A DNA stretch of 64,000 bases from contig NC_009523.1 of assembly GCF_000016665.1 (NCBI RefSeq), positions 2,108,001 to 2,172,000 on the forward strand, in the 5' to 3' direction. The DNA comes from Roseiflexus sp. RS-1. Lineage in GTDB: Bacteria; Chloroflexota; Chloroflexia; Chloroflexales; Roseiflexaceae. Of this stretch, positions 46,501 to 55,705 are shown piece by piece. Made by a program: the position numbers and the translations under genes. Below the pieces are notes generated by a model. It was given only the letters and a program-made list of their open reading frames with translations. It was not told where the DNA came from and ran no database searches. The number at the start of each line of letters is the position of its first letter. Position 1 is the stretch's first letter.

Positions 46501-47715
46501 CAAATGGACATCGCGCAGGGTAAAGTCATCGCCGATCACTTCGATCGTCTTGTTGTTGCCTGGCGTGTTCGGACCGATGCGCAACCCCTGAATCGTGACA
46601 TTGTCGCCTTCAACAAAAATGCCGCTGTAGCCAAACGTATTCGTAGCGTTGGTGTTGACGGTGGCAAGAACGGCTGTTGCATCGGTGATCGGGGCATCGC
46701 TCGCACTAACGCCCATGATCGTCACACCGTTTTTCGCAATGAACAGACCGAACTGGTGTGGACCATTGCTGCCGAGAACAAAGCGATTCGTAGCCACCTC
46801 GTTATACGTGCCGGGGAGCACACGTACCTGACCGCCGGGCTGGACGGCATCGATAGCAGCCTGAATGGTTTTCTTTGCAGAGGTCAGCGTCTGACCGCTG
46901 TTGGCGTCATTGCCGTTAACCGCATCGACATAACAAACCGTTGTGCACTGATCGACCTCAAAATTGGCGTGCACCTCATCGCTGCCCCACTGCAACGTCA
47001 CATTATCGACGAAGCCGCGGAATATGGCGCCCCAGCCGGAGCCGACGCCGACATTCACGCCGAAAACGAGCGACAGGTTATCAATATTGATCGGCGGCGG
47101 ATCACCCGGTTGACCGACCGGCGAACCGGTGATCCAGTCGTTCAACGTGGCATTATAGTTTTGTACAACCCCGCTCGGAATGGATTGCCCTGAAGGGACG
47201 AACATCCAGAACTTTCCGTTCAGAATGTTCTGCGTGATCCACTGATCGGTCGGTATCGGGGCTGCCCCATTGTAAACAGGCTCCCAGATGAGGAGCGCAT
47301 ACTTCCCGAAGGTCGACGATGATGGGTTGGCGTCAACCACGTACAGGCGGAGGACTGGCGCGAGATGGTTTGCTGTTGTACTGCTGCTGGCGCGGTAGTA
47401 CTCATAGCTGAGCGCAGTCAGTCCCGCCAGTGTGCGGCCAGAAAAATTGGCGGGATTCCAGATCTTCTCGTAATCGGCCTTGTCCTGACCAGGAGTAATG
47501 GTATTGGTGGTAAACTCCAGCGAGCCGTTGCCCGAACGTGGTTGGGCAGTGGTAATGGCGACGGTGGCGTTGGCGCGCACATTGGCCGGCGCCCAACCGT
47601 CGGGTGCACTGGGAGTGACGACAACTGCAAACGCTGCGGTGGTGGTCAGAAAAAGTAGACAGATGATGCCAGCGAACGTCCACAGCAAGCGCTGGTATCG
47701 GCGACGAAGATTCAT
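43561..47715 (-). CDS. Large secreted parallel beta-helix protein
   Basis: 1384 residues with a Sec signal peptide (basic MNLRRRYQR, hydrophobic 11-27, cleavage after AFA about 29). A lectin-like region leads into [20 protein letters not shown], the start marker of a DUF1565/beta-helix domain, and repeats such as [47 protein letters not shown] (about 280-1000). Two domains like prealbumin or SdrD-B folds follow ([20 protein letters not shown] and [20 protein letters not shown]), and a concanavalin-like C-terminal domain. No anchor or sorting tail seen, so secreted or sheath-bound. AGGAGGAGAGAGG precedes the ATG. Confidence 0.85.
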   Translation of the reverse strand: [1384 protein letters not shown]

Positions 47716-48250
47716 AGCCTCTCTCCTCCTGTCGTTTGTGCGAACTGTCGTCTCATGCGGTACACAGTGAGATTGCGTGGCCGACCGTGCTGGACGTGAT
47801 AACGTTGTGAGGGCGATATACGAACTTCGACGTCTCTGCGACTCACCTCCTTCAGAACAACACCCAAATCAGGACTCCGCCAGGTTGGTTTTCAGGCAGC
47901 GACGATGTGAAGCGACGTCGATAGATTTCCTGGTCGCCTCGCACGACAGAGGAGAGGGGCTGACTGAACAAACACAGAGATATGGATGATCGCCAGTCTG
48001 CCAAACCGTATTCGACTGTGCCGTGCGTTCCAGTTGGCAGTGGATGGGTGACGAATGATAATCAGCCTGCAACTGGCTGAATCTGACAAAAGAACTGTAC
48101 CCTGGTCTGGGTCGTAGAAGTTCGCTGATGTGCATCATTGTACCAGTATGTCCATAGATGAGTAAAGTGACAGTTTTTTCATAAAAAGGGTTATCTTAAT
48201 AATGATTTGATTGAGAAATGCCAGGATAGGCGCCTGTAATTGTCGTATTG
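47716..48250. other. Non-coding gap between beta-helix gene and repeat module
   Basis: About 530 bp with short frames of unlikely composition. It should hold the promoter of the beta-helix gene. The stretch 48150-48230 is unusually A/T rich (GTGACAGTTTTTTCATAAAA), unlike the rest of the window. No gene seen. Confidence 0.5.
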
Positions 48251-48430
48251 CTTAACATCTCCCGTTTCAGGCATCAGGACGCCCACATTCCCATCTCCCA
48301 TGCGTAGGAGATGTCTCATGGGGGTAGATTTTTTGAAAGCCCCTGCGTGCCATCTCCTGTTTCAGGCATCAGGACACTCATACTCCCCCTTCTCCACTTG
48401 TGGGAGAAGGGGGGTGGGGGGATGAGGGGC
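48250..48430. repeat. Family E composite repeat module
   Basis: Order: CATCTCCCGTTTCAGGCATC, then AGGACGCCC, a first hairpin (CATCTCCCATGCGTAGGAGATG region), GAAAGCCCCTGCGTGCCATC, a second copy of the opening words, then a hairpin CCCCCTTCTCC/GGAGAAGGGGG. The same order recurs at 59990-60166 and 61550-61585. Confidence 0.85.
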
Positions 48431-48567
48431 AGAAGAAAAAGGACGTCAGGGCGCCACAAACGCTCCTGGCAAAAGTGAGCCGTCTCACGTCCCGCGCGCC
48501 GGATGGAGCGCCGCTCTCCTACCCCACGTTCATCCCTTGCATATGCAATGTGCCGCTTTTGTAAACC

Positions 48568-48596
48568 TTGACGCAACCTTTCAAATCTACTATAGT
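48568..48596 (+). promoter_or_regulatory. Strong sigma-70 promoter of the haem cluster
   Basis: TTGACG (48568-48573), 17-bp spacer, TATAGT (48591-48596). Just downstream the leader carries ATTTGACAG, ATTTGAAAG and AATTTGG in a near-direct repeat (48605-48630), a possible regulator site. Confidence 0.65.
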
Positions 48597-48636
48597 AAGC
48601 GCGAATTTGACAGATTTGAAAGAATTTGGTGCGTCC

Positions 48637-50103
48637 ATGACTGCGATGTATGCCACATCGACGGCGATGCCGTTCTCGCATGATCATCCCCACATCGTGG
48701 TGGTTGGCGGCGGGATCAGCGGAATGAGCGCAGCGTATGAACTGGGTCGCGCAGTGCGCGACGGCGCTGCGCCAGTCGCCGTCACGCTGATCGAGCGCGA
48801 GGCGCGTTTAGGCGGCAAAGTGGTGACCGAACGGAACGGCCCCTTCATCATCGAGGGAGGTCCCGACTCCTTCATGGCGCAGAAGCCGTGGGCGGCTGAA
48901 CTGGCGCGTGAAATCGGGTTGGGCGATGAGTTGATGGTCGCCTCGCCGATGCGCCGTACCACCTGGGTGTTGCACAACGGGTGTCCCCACCCCCTGCCCG
49001 AAGGCATGCTGCTCATTGTGCCGACGCGCATCGCTCCTTTCGCTTTCTCGCCACTGATTTCTCCGCTCGGTAAACTGCGCATGGCGCTCGACCTGTTCGT
49101 GCCAGCGCGTCGTGACGATGGCGATGAAACCCTCGCCGACTTCATCCGCCGACGCCTGGGGAATGAGGCGCTCGACCGTCTGGCGGAACCGATCCTCTCC
49201 GGCATCCACAGTGCAGAATGTGAGCGCCAGAGCATTATGGCGACCTTCCCGCGCTTCCGCGAGTTAGAGAAACGGCACGGCAGCCTGATCCGCGGCATGC
49301 TTGCCGCGCGTCGCTCAATGCCGCCGTCTTCAGCGCATCAGTCGCCCTTCATGACCCTTCGCGGCGGCATGGGTTCGCTGGTCGAGCGGCTGGAACAGCG
49401 CCTGACGGCGCGTGTCCTGACCAACCGCAAGGTCATGGCGCTGGCATATGATCCGACTGCTGCGCGTCCATATCGTCTGCGGCTGGACGATGGCGCCACG
49501 CTGGATGCCGACGCCGTCATCCTGGCGACCCCATCCTACACTGCTGCCGATCTGGTGGACGAAGCGTTCCCGGATCTGGCGAGCGCTCTGCGCGCCATCC
49601 GGTACGTTTCGACGGCGACGATCTCGATGGTCTACCGACGTAGTGAAGTTGGCACGCCGCTCGATGGGTATGGGTTGGTGATCCCGCGCAGCGAACAGAC
49701 CTGGATCAACGCCTGCACCCTCTCATCGGTGAAGTTCCGCCACCGCGCCCCCGACGATTATCTGCTGCTGCGCTGCTTCGCTGGCGGATCGCGCCGCCCG
49801 GAACTGCTCGCGCGGGACGATGACGACCTGGTGCGCCTGGCGCAGTCCGATCTGCGCGCTATCCTGGGTATCACCGCCGCCCCTGTGCTGACGCGCGTCT
49901 ATCGCTGGCACAATGGCAACCCGCAGTACGATGTCGGGCATCTCGATCGCATCGCCGCGCTCGAAGCGCGTTGTCCAGATGGATTGTTGCTTGCTGGCGC
50001 AGCGTACCGCGGCGTCGGCGTGCCCGACTGTATCAAACAGGGGCGGGACGCTGCGCGTCGGGCGCTGGCGCTGGTGACGTCTGTCCAACCGGCGAAAAGT
50101 TAA
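48637..50103 (+). CDS. cgoX: Coproporphyrinogen/protoporphyrinogen oxidase (HemY/CgoX type)
   Basis: 488 residues. FAD enzyme with the dinucleotide motif VVVGGGISGMSAAYELG at about 20, EREARLGGKVVTE, and a C-terminal FAD-binding GLLLAGAAYRGVGVPDCIKQG. Oxygen-dependent HemY family; in haem pathways that also contain HemQ it oxidises coproporphyrinogen III to coproporphyrin III. ATG at 48637 gives a sensible N-terminus, though its ribosome site is poor; ATG at 48646 (TAMYAT region) and 48667 are alternatives. Confidence 0.88.
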   Translation: MTAMYATSTAMPFSHDHPHIVVVGGGISGMSAAYELGRAVRDGAAPVAVTLIEREARLGGKVVTERNGPFIIEGGPDSFMAQKPWAAELAREIGLGDELMVASPMRRTTWVLHNGCPHPLPEGMLLIVPTRIAPFAFSPLISPLGKLRMALDLFVPARRDDGDETLADFIRRRLGNEALDRLAEPILSGIHSAECERQSIMATFPRFRELEKRHGSLIRGMLAARRSMPPSSAHQSPFMTLRGGMGSLVERLEQRLTARVLTNRKVMALAYDPTAARPYRLRLDDGATLDADAVILATPSYTAADLVDEAFPDLASALRAIRYVSTATISMVYRRSEVGTPLDGYGLVIPRSEQTWINACTLSSVKFRHRAPDDYLLLRCFAGGSRRPELLARDDDDLVRLAQSDLRAILGITAAPVLTRVYRWHNGNPQYDVGHLDRIAALEARCPDGLLLAGAAYRGVGVPDCIKQGRDAARRALALVTSVQPAKS

Positions 50104-50114
50104 GGTTTCTCAAC

Positions 50115-50143
50115 TTGCGTAATCATTGTGAAAATTGTAACAT
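50115..50143 (+). promoter_or_regulatory. Possible promoter giving a leaderless MerR-like mRNA
   Basis: TTGCGT (50115-50120), 17-bp spacer, TAACAT (50138-50143). Transcription would begin at about 50150, next to ATG 50151. The spacer holds two ATTGT-type words (ATTGTGAAAATTGTAAC), where a MerR-type regulator could bind. Confidence 0.4.
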
Positions 50144-50150
50144 TATTGCG

Positions 50151-50768
50151 ATGATGAGCACTGAATCAACCGACAACGAATGGCTTTCGCTCGCAGAAGC
50201 GAGCGCGCTCGTCGGTGTAGCGGCAGCGACGCTGCGCCGCTGGGGGGACGCCGGGAAAGTGCCGATGAAGCGCACCCTTGGCGGTCATCGCCGCTTCTCA
50301 CGGACAGGGCTGCTGAAGACGATGGAAGAGGCGCAGTCGCGTGATCACACCCCGCCGCTGGCGCCGCTCTCGTTGCTGCGCTTCGACGCCCACGCCATGG
50401 CGCGCGCCGACTGGCACTCGCGCCTGATGACGCATTCCAATGCTGAACGGATGCGTGGTTTCGGGCAGCGTCTCCTGGGCTTGCTCATCCAGTACATCAA
50501 CCGTCAGGAAGAGGACGAGCGGTTTCTCAACGAAGCGCGCGCGATTGGCGTCGGGTATGGACGTGAGACCCGCGAGGCAGGCGTCAGTATGCACGACACG
50601 GTGCAGGCATTCCTGTTCTTTCGCAACTCGTTTGCGTGTCTGGCGATGCCGGTGCCCGGCATTGCCCAACCGAATGACCTTGATCAGGCGGTCGCTCTCC
50701 ATGCGCGGATTGACCGTTTTATGGATGCAGTGCTGCTGGGAGCGATCACCGGGTATGAGCAGCAGTAG
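50151..50768 (+). CDS. MerR-like HTH regulator with RsbRD-like helical domain
   Basis: 205 residues (ATG 50151, or ATG 50154). The N-terminal winged helix is WLSLAEASALVGVAAATLRRWGDAGKVPMKRTLGGHRRF, the HTH_17/MerR type. The C-terminal half (about 80-200) is all-helical, with LIQYINRQEEDERFLNEARAIGVGYGRETREAGVSMHDTVQAFLFFRN, a pattern like the N-terminal domain of RsbRD sensors. There is no B12- or metal-binding Cys cluster. It sits between cgoX and hemA and probably regulates tetrapyrrole genes; the signal is unknown. No clear ribosome site, consistent with leaderless translation. Confidence 0.75.
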   Translation: MMSTESTDNEWLSLAEASALVGVAAATLRRWGDAGKVPMKRTLGGHRRFSRTGLLKTMEEAQSRDHTPPLAPLSLLRFDAHAMARADWHSRLMTHSNAERMRGFGQRLLGLLIQYINRQEEDERFLNEARAIGVGYGRETREAGVSMHDTVQAFLFFRNSFACLAMPVPGIAQPNDLDQAVALHARIDRFMDAVLLGAITGYEQQ

Positions 50769-50783
50769 ATGAGGTGGTCAGGT

Positions 50784-52061
50784 ATGCAGATAACCCTGAT
50801 CGGTGTGCATCAGCGTAATACGCCGGTGACCGTGCGTGAGCGGCTGGCGTTCAACCTCTATGAGTTGCCCGACGCACTCCTGGCATTGCGCCGGTATGTC
50901 GATGAAGGGATCATCCTCTCGACATGCAATCGGGTCGAGGTGTGCGCAGTGACGCGCAATGGTGTGGCAGGCGATGAGGCGCTGAAAACGTTTCTCGTCG
51001 AACAGCGTGGCGTTGATCAGGCGCTGTTTGCCCCGTCGCTGTACGTCTATCACAACGAAGCGGTCGTGCGCCACCTCTATCGACTGGCAGCCGGTCTTGA
51101 TTCGATGGTGCTGGGTGAGGATCAGATCGTCGGGCAGGTGAAGGAGGCGTTGGCAATTGCGCACGCTGCGGGCGCGATCGGTCCGGTGCTCCATCGGGTG
51201 CTTCACGGTGCGCTGGCGGCTGGCAAGCGTGCGCGCACGCACACCGGCATCGCGACCGGTCACGTGTCGGTGGTGTCGGTTGCGATCGATGCGATGCGCC
51301 AGTATCCCGATCTGCTCAAGCGGGGACGTGCGCTGGTGATCGGCGCCGGGCATATTGCCGAACTTTCGTTGAAACATCTGCTTGCCGGGGGATGCTCCGC
51401 CATTACCATCGTCAATCGGACTGAGGCGCGCGCCGACGCGCTGGCGCAGCGCTATGGCGTCGCCTGGCGTCCGTGGAGCGATCTGGAGGATGCGCTGGCG
51501 GCAAGCGACATCGTTGTCAGCTGCACCTCGGCGCCCGGCATCGTTCTGTCACAGCAGATGGTGGAACGCGCCGCAGCAGGGCGCTCGACGCCGCTGCTCC
51601 TCTTCGATCTGGCAGTCCCGCGGGATATCGATCAGGGAGTCGCAGAAATTCCCGGCGTCTATCTCCATGACGTTGATGCGCTTGAGCCGATCTGTCGCAC
51701 GAATCGCGCGCTGCGCGCTGCGGAAGCTGAACGCGCTGAGACGATCATCGAGGGCGAGGTTGCGAAGTTTATGGAGTGGTGGGCGGTGCAACAGGCGGTT
51801 CCCACCATTCGCGCTTTGCGCAAGCGCGCCGAAGATATCCGCGACGCCGAGATCCGGCGGGCGCTGGCGCGCTGCCCGGAACTGTCGCCGCAGCAGCGCG
51901 AAACCGTCATTGCGCTGAGCACGGCGATTATCAATAAGTTGCTGCACGAGCCGATTGTGGCGCTGCGCGATCCGGAAGCCAGCGGCGAACTGCTGACCGC
52001 TGTGCGCCGGTTGTTCAATATCGATGATACCGCAGTCTATACGTCGGCTAACATGACATAA
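50784..52061 (+). CDS. hemA: Glutamyl-tRNA reductase
   Basis: 425 residues. First step of the C5 route to 5-aminolevulinate. Catalytic Cys48 lies in ILSTCNRVEV; LGEDQIVGQVKEAL, the NADPH domain (VIGAGHIAELSLKHLL) and the C-terminal dimerisation helix are all present. ATG at 50784 matches the family start (MQITLIGVHQRNTP) after GAGGTGGTCAGGT; ATG at 50769 is in frame. It follows the regulator gene by 15 bp. Confidence 0.94.
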   Translation: MQITLIGVHQRNTPVTVRERLAFNLYELPDALLALRRYVDEGIILSTCNRVEVCAVTRNGVAGDEALKTFLVEQRGVDQALFAPSLYVYHNEAVVRHLYRLAAGLDSMVLGEDQIVGQVKEALAIAHAAGAIGPVLHRVLHGALAAGKRARTHTGIATGHVSVVSVAIDAMRQYPDLLKRGRALVIGAGHIAELSLKHLLAGGCSAITIVNRTEARADALAQRYGVAWRPWSDLEDALAASDIVVSCTSAPGIVLSQQMVERAAAGRSTPLLLFDLAVPRDIDQGVAEIPGVYLHDVDALEPICRTNRALRAAEAERAETIIEGEVAKFMEWWAVQQAVPTIRALRKRAEDIRDAEIRRALARCPELSPQQRETVIALSTAIINKLLHEPIVALRDPEASGELLTAVRRLFNIDDTAVYTSANMT

Positions 52062-52090
52062 GCAATAGCCTGGAGAGGAAGCACAAACGT

Positions 52091-52792
52091 ATGACCGATC
52101 AGGATCACCCAACCACGTCCGTAACTCCCTGGTTTGTTCAGTTTACCGCTTTCAAGGTCGATCCTGCCTGGCGTCGTCTGCCGCAGGGCGCGCGCGCCGA
52201 TGGACGTGAAGCCTTTGCCGCCGTCGTCGATGAGTATTCCTCGTCGATAACGACCTGGGCATACAGTGGCATCGGCTTGAAGATCGGCGCCGATCTCCTC
52301 CTCTGGCGGCGCGGCATTGACCCAAAACCGATGCAGGAGATGACGGCGCGCCTGCTGACCAGCGGCATCGGCTGTTACAGCGAGATTTCCTACCAGCTCT
52401 TCGGCTATACCCGCCCCTCGGTGTACACCCGCCGTCCGACCAGTCAGGAACAGGCGATTGATCTGAATGATCGCCAGACCTATCTGATCGTCTATCCGTT
52501 CAGCAAAACGACGGACTGGTATCTGATGAGCCGCGATGCGCGTCAGGGAATGATGAATGAACATATGCGCGTCGGTCATGAGTATGCCGATATCCGGCAG
52601 GTGCTGCTCTACGCCACCGGTCTTGATGATCAGGAATTCGTGGTGGCTTACGAAACCGAAGACCTGCCGCGCTTCAGCCAGTTAGTCACCGACCTGCGCG
52701 CGACCGAAGCGCGCCGTTACACGCTGCGCGATACGCCGATCATCACCGCTATTCACCGACCCCTGCGCGAAGCGCTGGCGCTGATTGGATGA
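52091..52792 (+). CDS. chdC: Coproheme decarboxylase (HemQ/ChdC), chlorite dismutase family
   Basis: 233 residues. The last step of the coproporphyrin-dependent route turns coproheme into haem b. The active-site loop YPFSK carries Tyr135 and Lys139 (matching Tyr145 and Lys149 of Geobacillus HemQ), and EHMRVGHEY supplies the proximal His158. It lacks the distal Arg feature expected of true chlorite dismutases, as far as I can see by eye. GGAGAGGAAGCAC precedes the ATG. Next gene starts 4 nt after its stop. Confidence 0.88.
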   Translation: MTDQDHPTTSVTPWFVQFTAFKVDPAWRRLPQGARADGREAFAAVVDEYSSSITTWAYSGIGLKIGADLLLWRRGIDPKPMQEMTARLLTSGIGCYSEISYQLFGYTRPSVYTRRPTSQEQAIDLNDRQTYLIVYPFSKTTDWYLMSRDARQGMMNEHMRVGHEYADIRQVLLYATGLDDQEFVVAYETEDLPRFSQLVTDLRATEARRYTLRDTPIITAIHRPLREALALIG

Positions 52793-52796
52793 ACCT

Positions 52797-53843
52797 ATGA
52801 CACATTCACGTTTTCTGGCGGCGTGTCGTCGTCAGCCTGTTGATGCCACGCCGGTCTGGTTTATGCGTCAGGCGGGGCGCTATATGCCGGAGTATCGCGC
52901 GATCCGCGAGCGTTACGGCTTTCTGGAGATGGTGAAAACGCCTGAACTGGCGGCGGAAATCACCATGCAACCGATCCGCGCCTTTTCGGTTGACGCTGCG
53001 ATTATTTTCGCCGATATTCTGCCGCTGCTCGAAGGCATGGGGCTGCACCTGACGTATGAACAGGGAGAAGGTCCGGTCATCCACAACCCGGTGCGTTCGC
53101 CCGCCGATGTTGCGGCACTCCGCACTCCCGATCCGCGTGAGACGGTGGCGTACACGATCCAGGCGATCCGCCTGGTGAAACGTGACCTGGAAGGACGTGC
53201 ACCGCTGATCGGTTTCAGCGGGGCGCCGTTCACGCTGGCAGCATATGCGATTGAAGGCGGTTCATCGCGTGATCACCGGCTTACCAAGGCGCTGATGTAC
53301 GCCGAACCGCAGGCATGGCGCGAGTTGATGGAACGTCTGACGGCGCAGGTGAGCGCCTATCTGATTGCACAGATCGAGGCGGGCGCGGATGCGGTGCAGA
53401 TCTTCGATAGTTGGGCGGGGGCGCTGGCGCCCGGCGACTATGCCGACTATGTTTTGCCGTTTGTGCAAAAGTGCATCATTGCAGTGCGCGCCGGTTGCGG
53501 CATCGTTCCCCCGCCGCCGATCATCTATTTCGGCGTTGGACTGTCGGGCATGCTGGGGTTGCTGCGTCAGACCGATGCTGACGTGATTGGTCTCGACTGG
53601 CGCATTCACCTCGATGATGGATGGGCGCAGGTTGGTCCCGGCGTCGCCGTTCAGGGCAACCTCGATCCGCATACGCTGCTGGCGCCGTGGACCGAAGTGC
53701 GCCGCCGCACCGCCGATATTCTCGACCGCGCCGCCGGTCGTCCGGGGCACATTTTCAACCTGGGTCACGGGATTGTGCCGGAGACGCCGGTCGATACGGT
53801 GCGTCGTCTGGCTGAGTTCGTTCATGAGTATTCAGCGGAATAA
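52797..53843 (+). CDS. hemE: Uroporphyrinogen decarboxylase
   Basis: 348 residues. Signature motifs [16 protein letters not shown] and [17 protein letters not shown], with [19 protein letters not shown] for the substrate cleft and the C-terminal [14 protein letters not shown]. It makes coproporphyrinogen III. ATG 52797 is 4 nt past chdC; it ends 3 nt before hemH, so translation is tightly linked. Confidence 0.95.
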   Translation: MTHSRFLAACRRQPVDATPVWFMRQAGRYMPEYRAIRERYGFLEMVKTPELAAEITMQPIRAFSVDAAIIFADILPLLEGMGLHLTYEQGEGPVIHNPVRSPADVAALRTPDPRETVAYTIQAIRLVKRDLEGRAPLIGFSGAPFTLAAYAIEGGSSRDHRLTKALMYAEPQAWRELMERLTAQVSAYLIAQIEAGADAVQIFDSWAGALAPGDYADYVLPFVQKCIIAVRAGCGIVPPPPIIYFGVGLSGMLGLLRQTDADVIGLDWRIHLDDGWAQVGPGVAVQGNLDPHTLLAPWTEVRRRTADILDRAAGRPGHIFNLGHGIVPETPVDTVRRLAEFVHEYSAE

Positions 53844-53846
53844 CCT

Positions 53847-54788
53847 ATGACACACACATCACCGCCTGTGGGCGTTTTTCTGCTGGCGTATGGCACGCCG
53901 GAGAGCCTCGACGATGTCGAGCCGTATTTCACCCACATCCGTGGAGGACGTAAGCCGTCACCCGAAGCGGTAGAGAATCTGCGCGAGCGCTACCGCCTGG
54001 TCGGCGGGCGTACGCCGTTGAAAGACCTGACCTTTGCGACTGCCGACAAATTGCAGGCGCGGCTGGATGCTGAAGCGCCGGGACGCTACCGCGTCTATGT
54101 CGGTATGAAGCACTGGCATCCGTTCATTGCCGAAACGATGCCGCACATCGCTGCTGATGGGGTGCGCGACGTGGTTGCGCTTGTGCTGGCGCCGCACTAT
54201 TCCCGCATGAGCGTCGGCGGCTATCGCCGGTATGTCGATGAGGCGAATGCGACGCTCGAACAACCGCTCCAGATCACATTCATCGAACGCTGGCACGACC
54301 ATCCGGGATTTCGCCGCCTGATTGCGGATCGGATTGTTGCAGCGCGCGCCGAACTGCCGCCCGACTTGCATGACCAGGCGCTGGTGCTCTTTAGCGCGCA
54401 CAGTCTGCCAGAGCGCATTCTGTCATGGAACGACCCGTACCCCGATGAACTGCGCGAGAGCGCGGCAGGCATCGCCGGTTTGCTTGGTCTGACCGACTGG
54501 CGCCTCTGCTATCAGAGCGCCGGGATGACCGGCGAACCGTGGCTCGGTCCCGACATCCTCGATTATCTGGAAGAACTCCACAGCGAAGGGGTGCGTGCCG
54601 TCATCAGCGCACCGTTCGGGTTCGTTGCCGACCATCTCGAAGTGTTGTGGGACATCGACCGTGAAGCGCAGGATAAGGCGGCGGAGTTGGGGATGGAACT
54701 CCGGCGCATACGTATGCCGAACGCCGATGATGAATTCGTGGACGTGCTGGTGTCGCTGGTTCGTGATGCACTCCGGCAGCGCGTATGA
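53847..54788 (+). CDS. hemH: Ferrochelatase (coproporphyrin type expected)
   Basis: 313 residues. GVFLLAYGTPESLDDVEPYFTHIRGGRKP starts the fold; the metal-site His185 is in LFSAHSLPERI and the Glu is in the region GFVADHLEVLWDIDREA. Length and lack of a C-terminal [2Fe-2S] tail fit the CpfC group. With ChdC in the same operon, it likely inserts iron into coproporphyrin III rather than protoporphyrin IX. Overlaps hemC by 4 nt. Confidence 0.92.
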   Translation: MTHTSPPVGVFLLAYGTPESLDDVEPYFTHIRGGRKPSPEAVENLRERYRLVGGRTPLKDLTFATADKLQARLDAEAPGRYRVYVGMKHWHPFIAETMPHIAADGVRDVVALVLAPHYSRMSVGGYRRYVDEANATLEQPLQITFIERWHDHPGFRRLIADRIVAARAELPPDLHDQALVLFSAHSLPERILSWNDPYPDELRESAAGIAGLLGLTDWRLCYQSAGMTGEPWLGPDILDYLEELHSEGVRAVISAPFGFVADHLEVLWDIDREAQDKAAELGMELRRIRMPNADDEFVDVLVSLVRDALRQRV

Positions 54789-55696
54789 AACAGACTCTGA
54801 TTATCGGCACGCGCGCCAGTAAACTTGCACTGGTGCAGACGTATATGGTCCGCGACGCCTTGCAGTCGGCGCATCCCGGATTGACGGTCGCTGTCGAGCA
54901 TATTACAACACGCGGCGACATCATTCTTGATCGTCCACTCAATGCGATTGGCGACAAGGGGTTGTTCGTCGTCGAGATCGAGGAAGCGATGCGTGCCGGC
55001 AGAATCGATCTGGCAGTTCACAGCGCCAAAGATCTGCCATCGGTGTTGCCGCCCGATATGACGCTTGCGGCATGCCCGCGACGCGCCGATCCGCGCGATG
55101 CGCTGGTGGCGCAACCGGGTATGACGCTGGCTGCCCTCCCTTCCGGCGCGCGTGTCGGAACCAGCAGCCTGCGGCGCGCCTGTCAGTTGCGCGCCCTGCG
55201 ACCCGATCTCACGCTGGTCGATCTGCGCGGGAATGTTGATACACGGTTGCGAAAGTTGCGTGAAGGGCAGTACGATGCGATTGTGCTTGCCGCAGCCGGC
55301 TTGAAGCGCCTTGGTCTCGACGGTGCGATCTCCGAGTTGATCGAACCGGACGTGCTGATTCCGGCGGTGGGGCAGGGGGTGATCGGCGTCGAGGCGCGCG
55401 CCGACGATGAGGAGGTGCTCCGCCTCCTTGCACCGCTGGACGATCAGGCGGCGCGCATCGCCATTACCGCCGAACGCGCATTTCTGGCGCGCATTGGCGG
55501 CGGCTGTCAGGTGCCGGTCGGAGCGCTGGCGCATCTCGAAGGCGATGAATTGCTGCTGCGCGGGATGATCGGCGCGCGCGACGGGCGGATGGTGCGCGGG
55601 ATGCAGCGTGGCTCAGCGTCCGATCCGGTTGGTCTGGGTTGTGCGCTGGCGGACGAGTTGCTCGACCAGGGCGGGCGGGCATTGCTTGCAGGATAA
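54785..55696 (+). CDS. hemC: Hydroxymethylbilane synthase
   Basis: 303 residues. The dipyrromethane cofactor attaches to Cys241 in IGGGCQVPVGALA. Substrate motifs LIIGTRASKLALVQT, HSAKDLPS and GTSSLRRACQL are intact. ATG overlaps the hemH stop (ATGA). The last eight residues are a normal length extension. Confidence 0.95.
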   Translation: MKQTLIIGTRASKLALVQTYMVRDALQSAHPGLTVAVEHITTRGDIILDRPLNAIGDKGLFVVEIEEAMRAGRIDLAVHSAKDLPSVLPPDMTLAACPRRADPRDALVAQPGMTLAALPSGARVGTSSLRRACQLRALRPDLTLVDLRGNVDTRLRKLREGQYDAIVLAAAGLKRLGLDGAISELIEPDVLIPAVGQGVIGVEARADDEEVLRLLAPLDDQAARIAITAERAFLARIGGGCQVPVGALAHLEGDELLLRGMIGARDGRMVRGMQRGSASDPVGLGCALADELLDQGGRALLAG

Positions 55697-55705
55697 CGAA
55701 GGACT

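Noticed and set aside
52091-52792. Reading chdC as a true chlorite dismutase
   Set aside because: Tyr135 and Lys139 and the haem-operon context fit coproheme decarboxylase.
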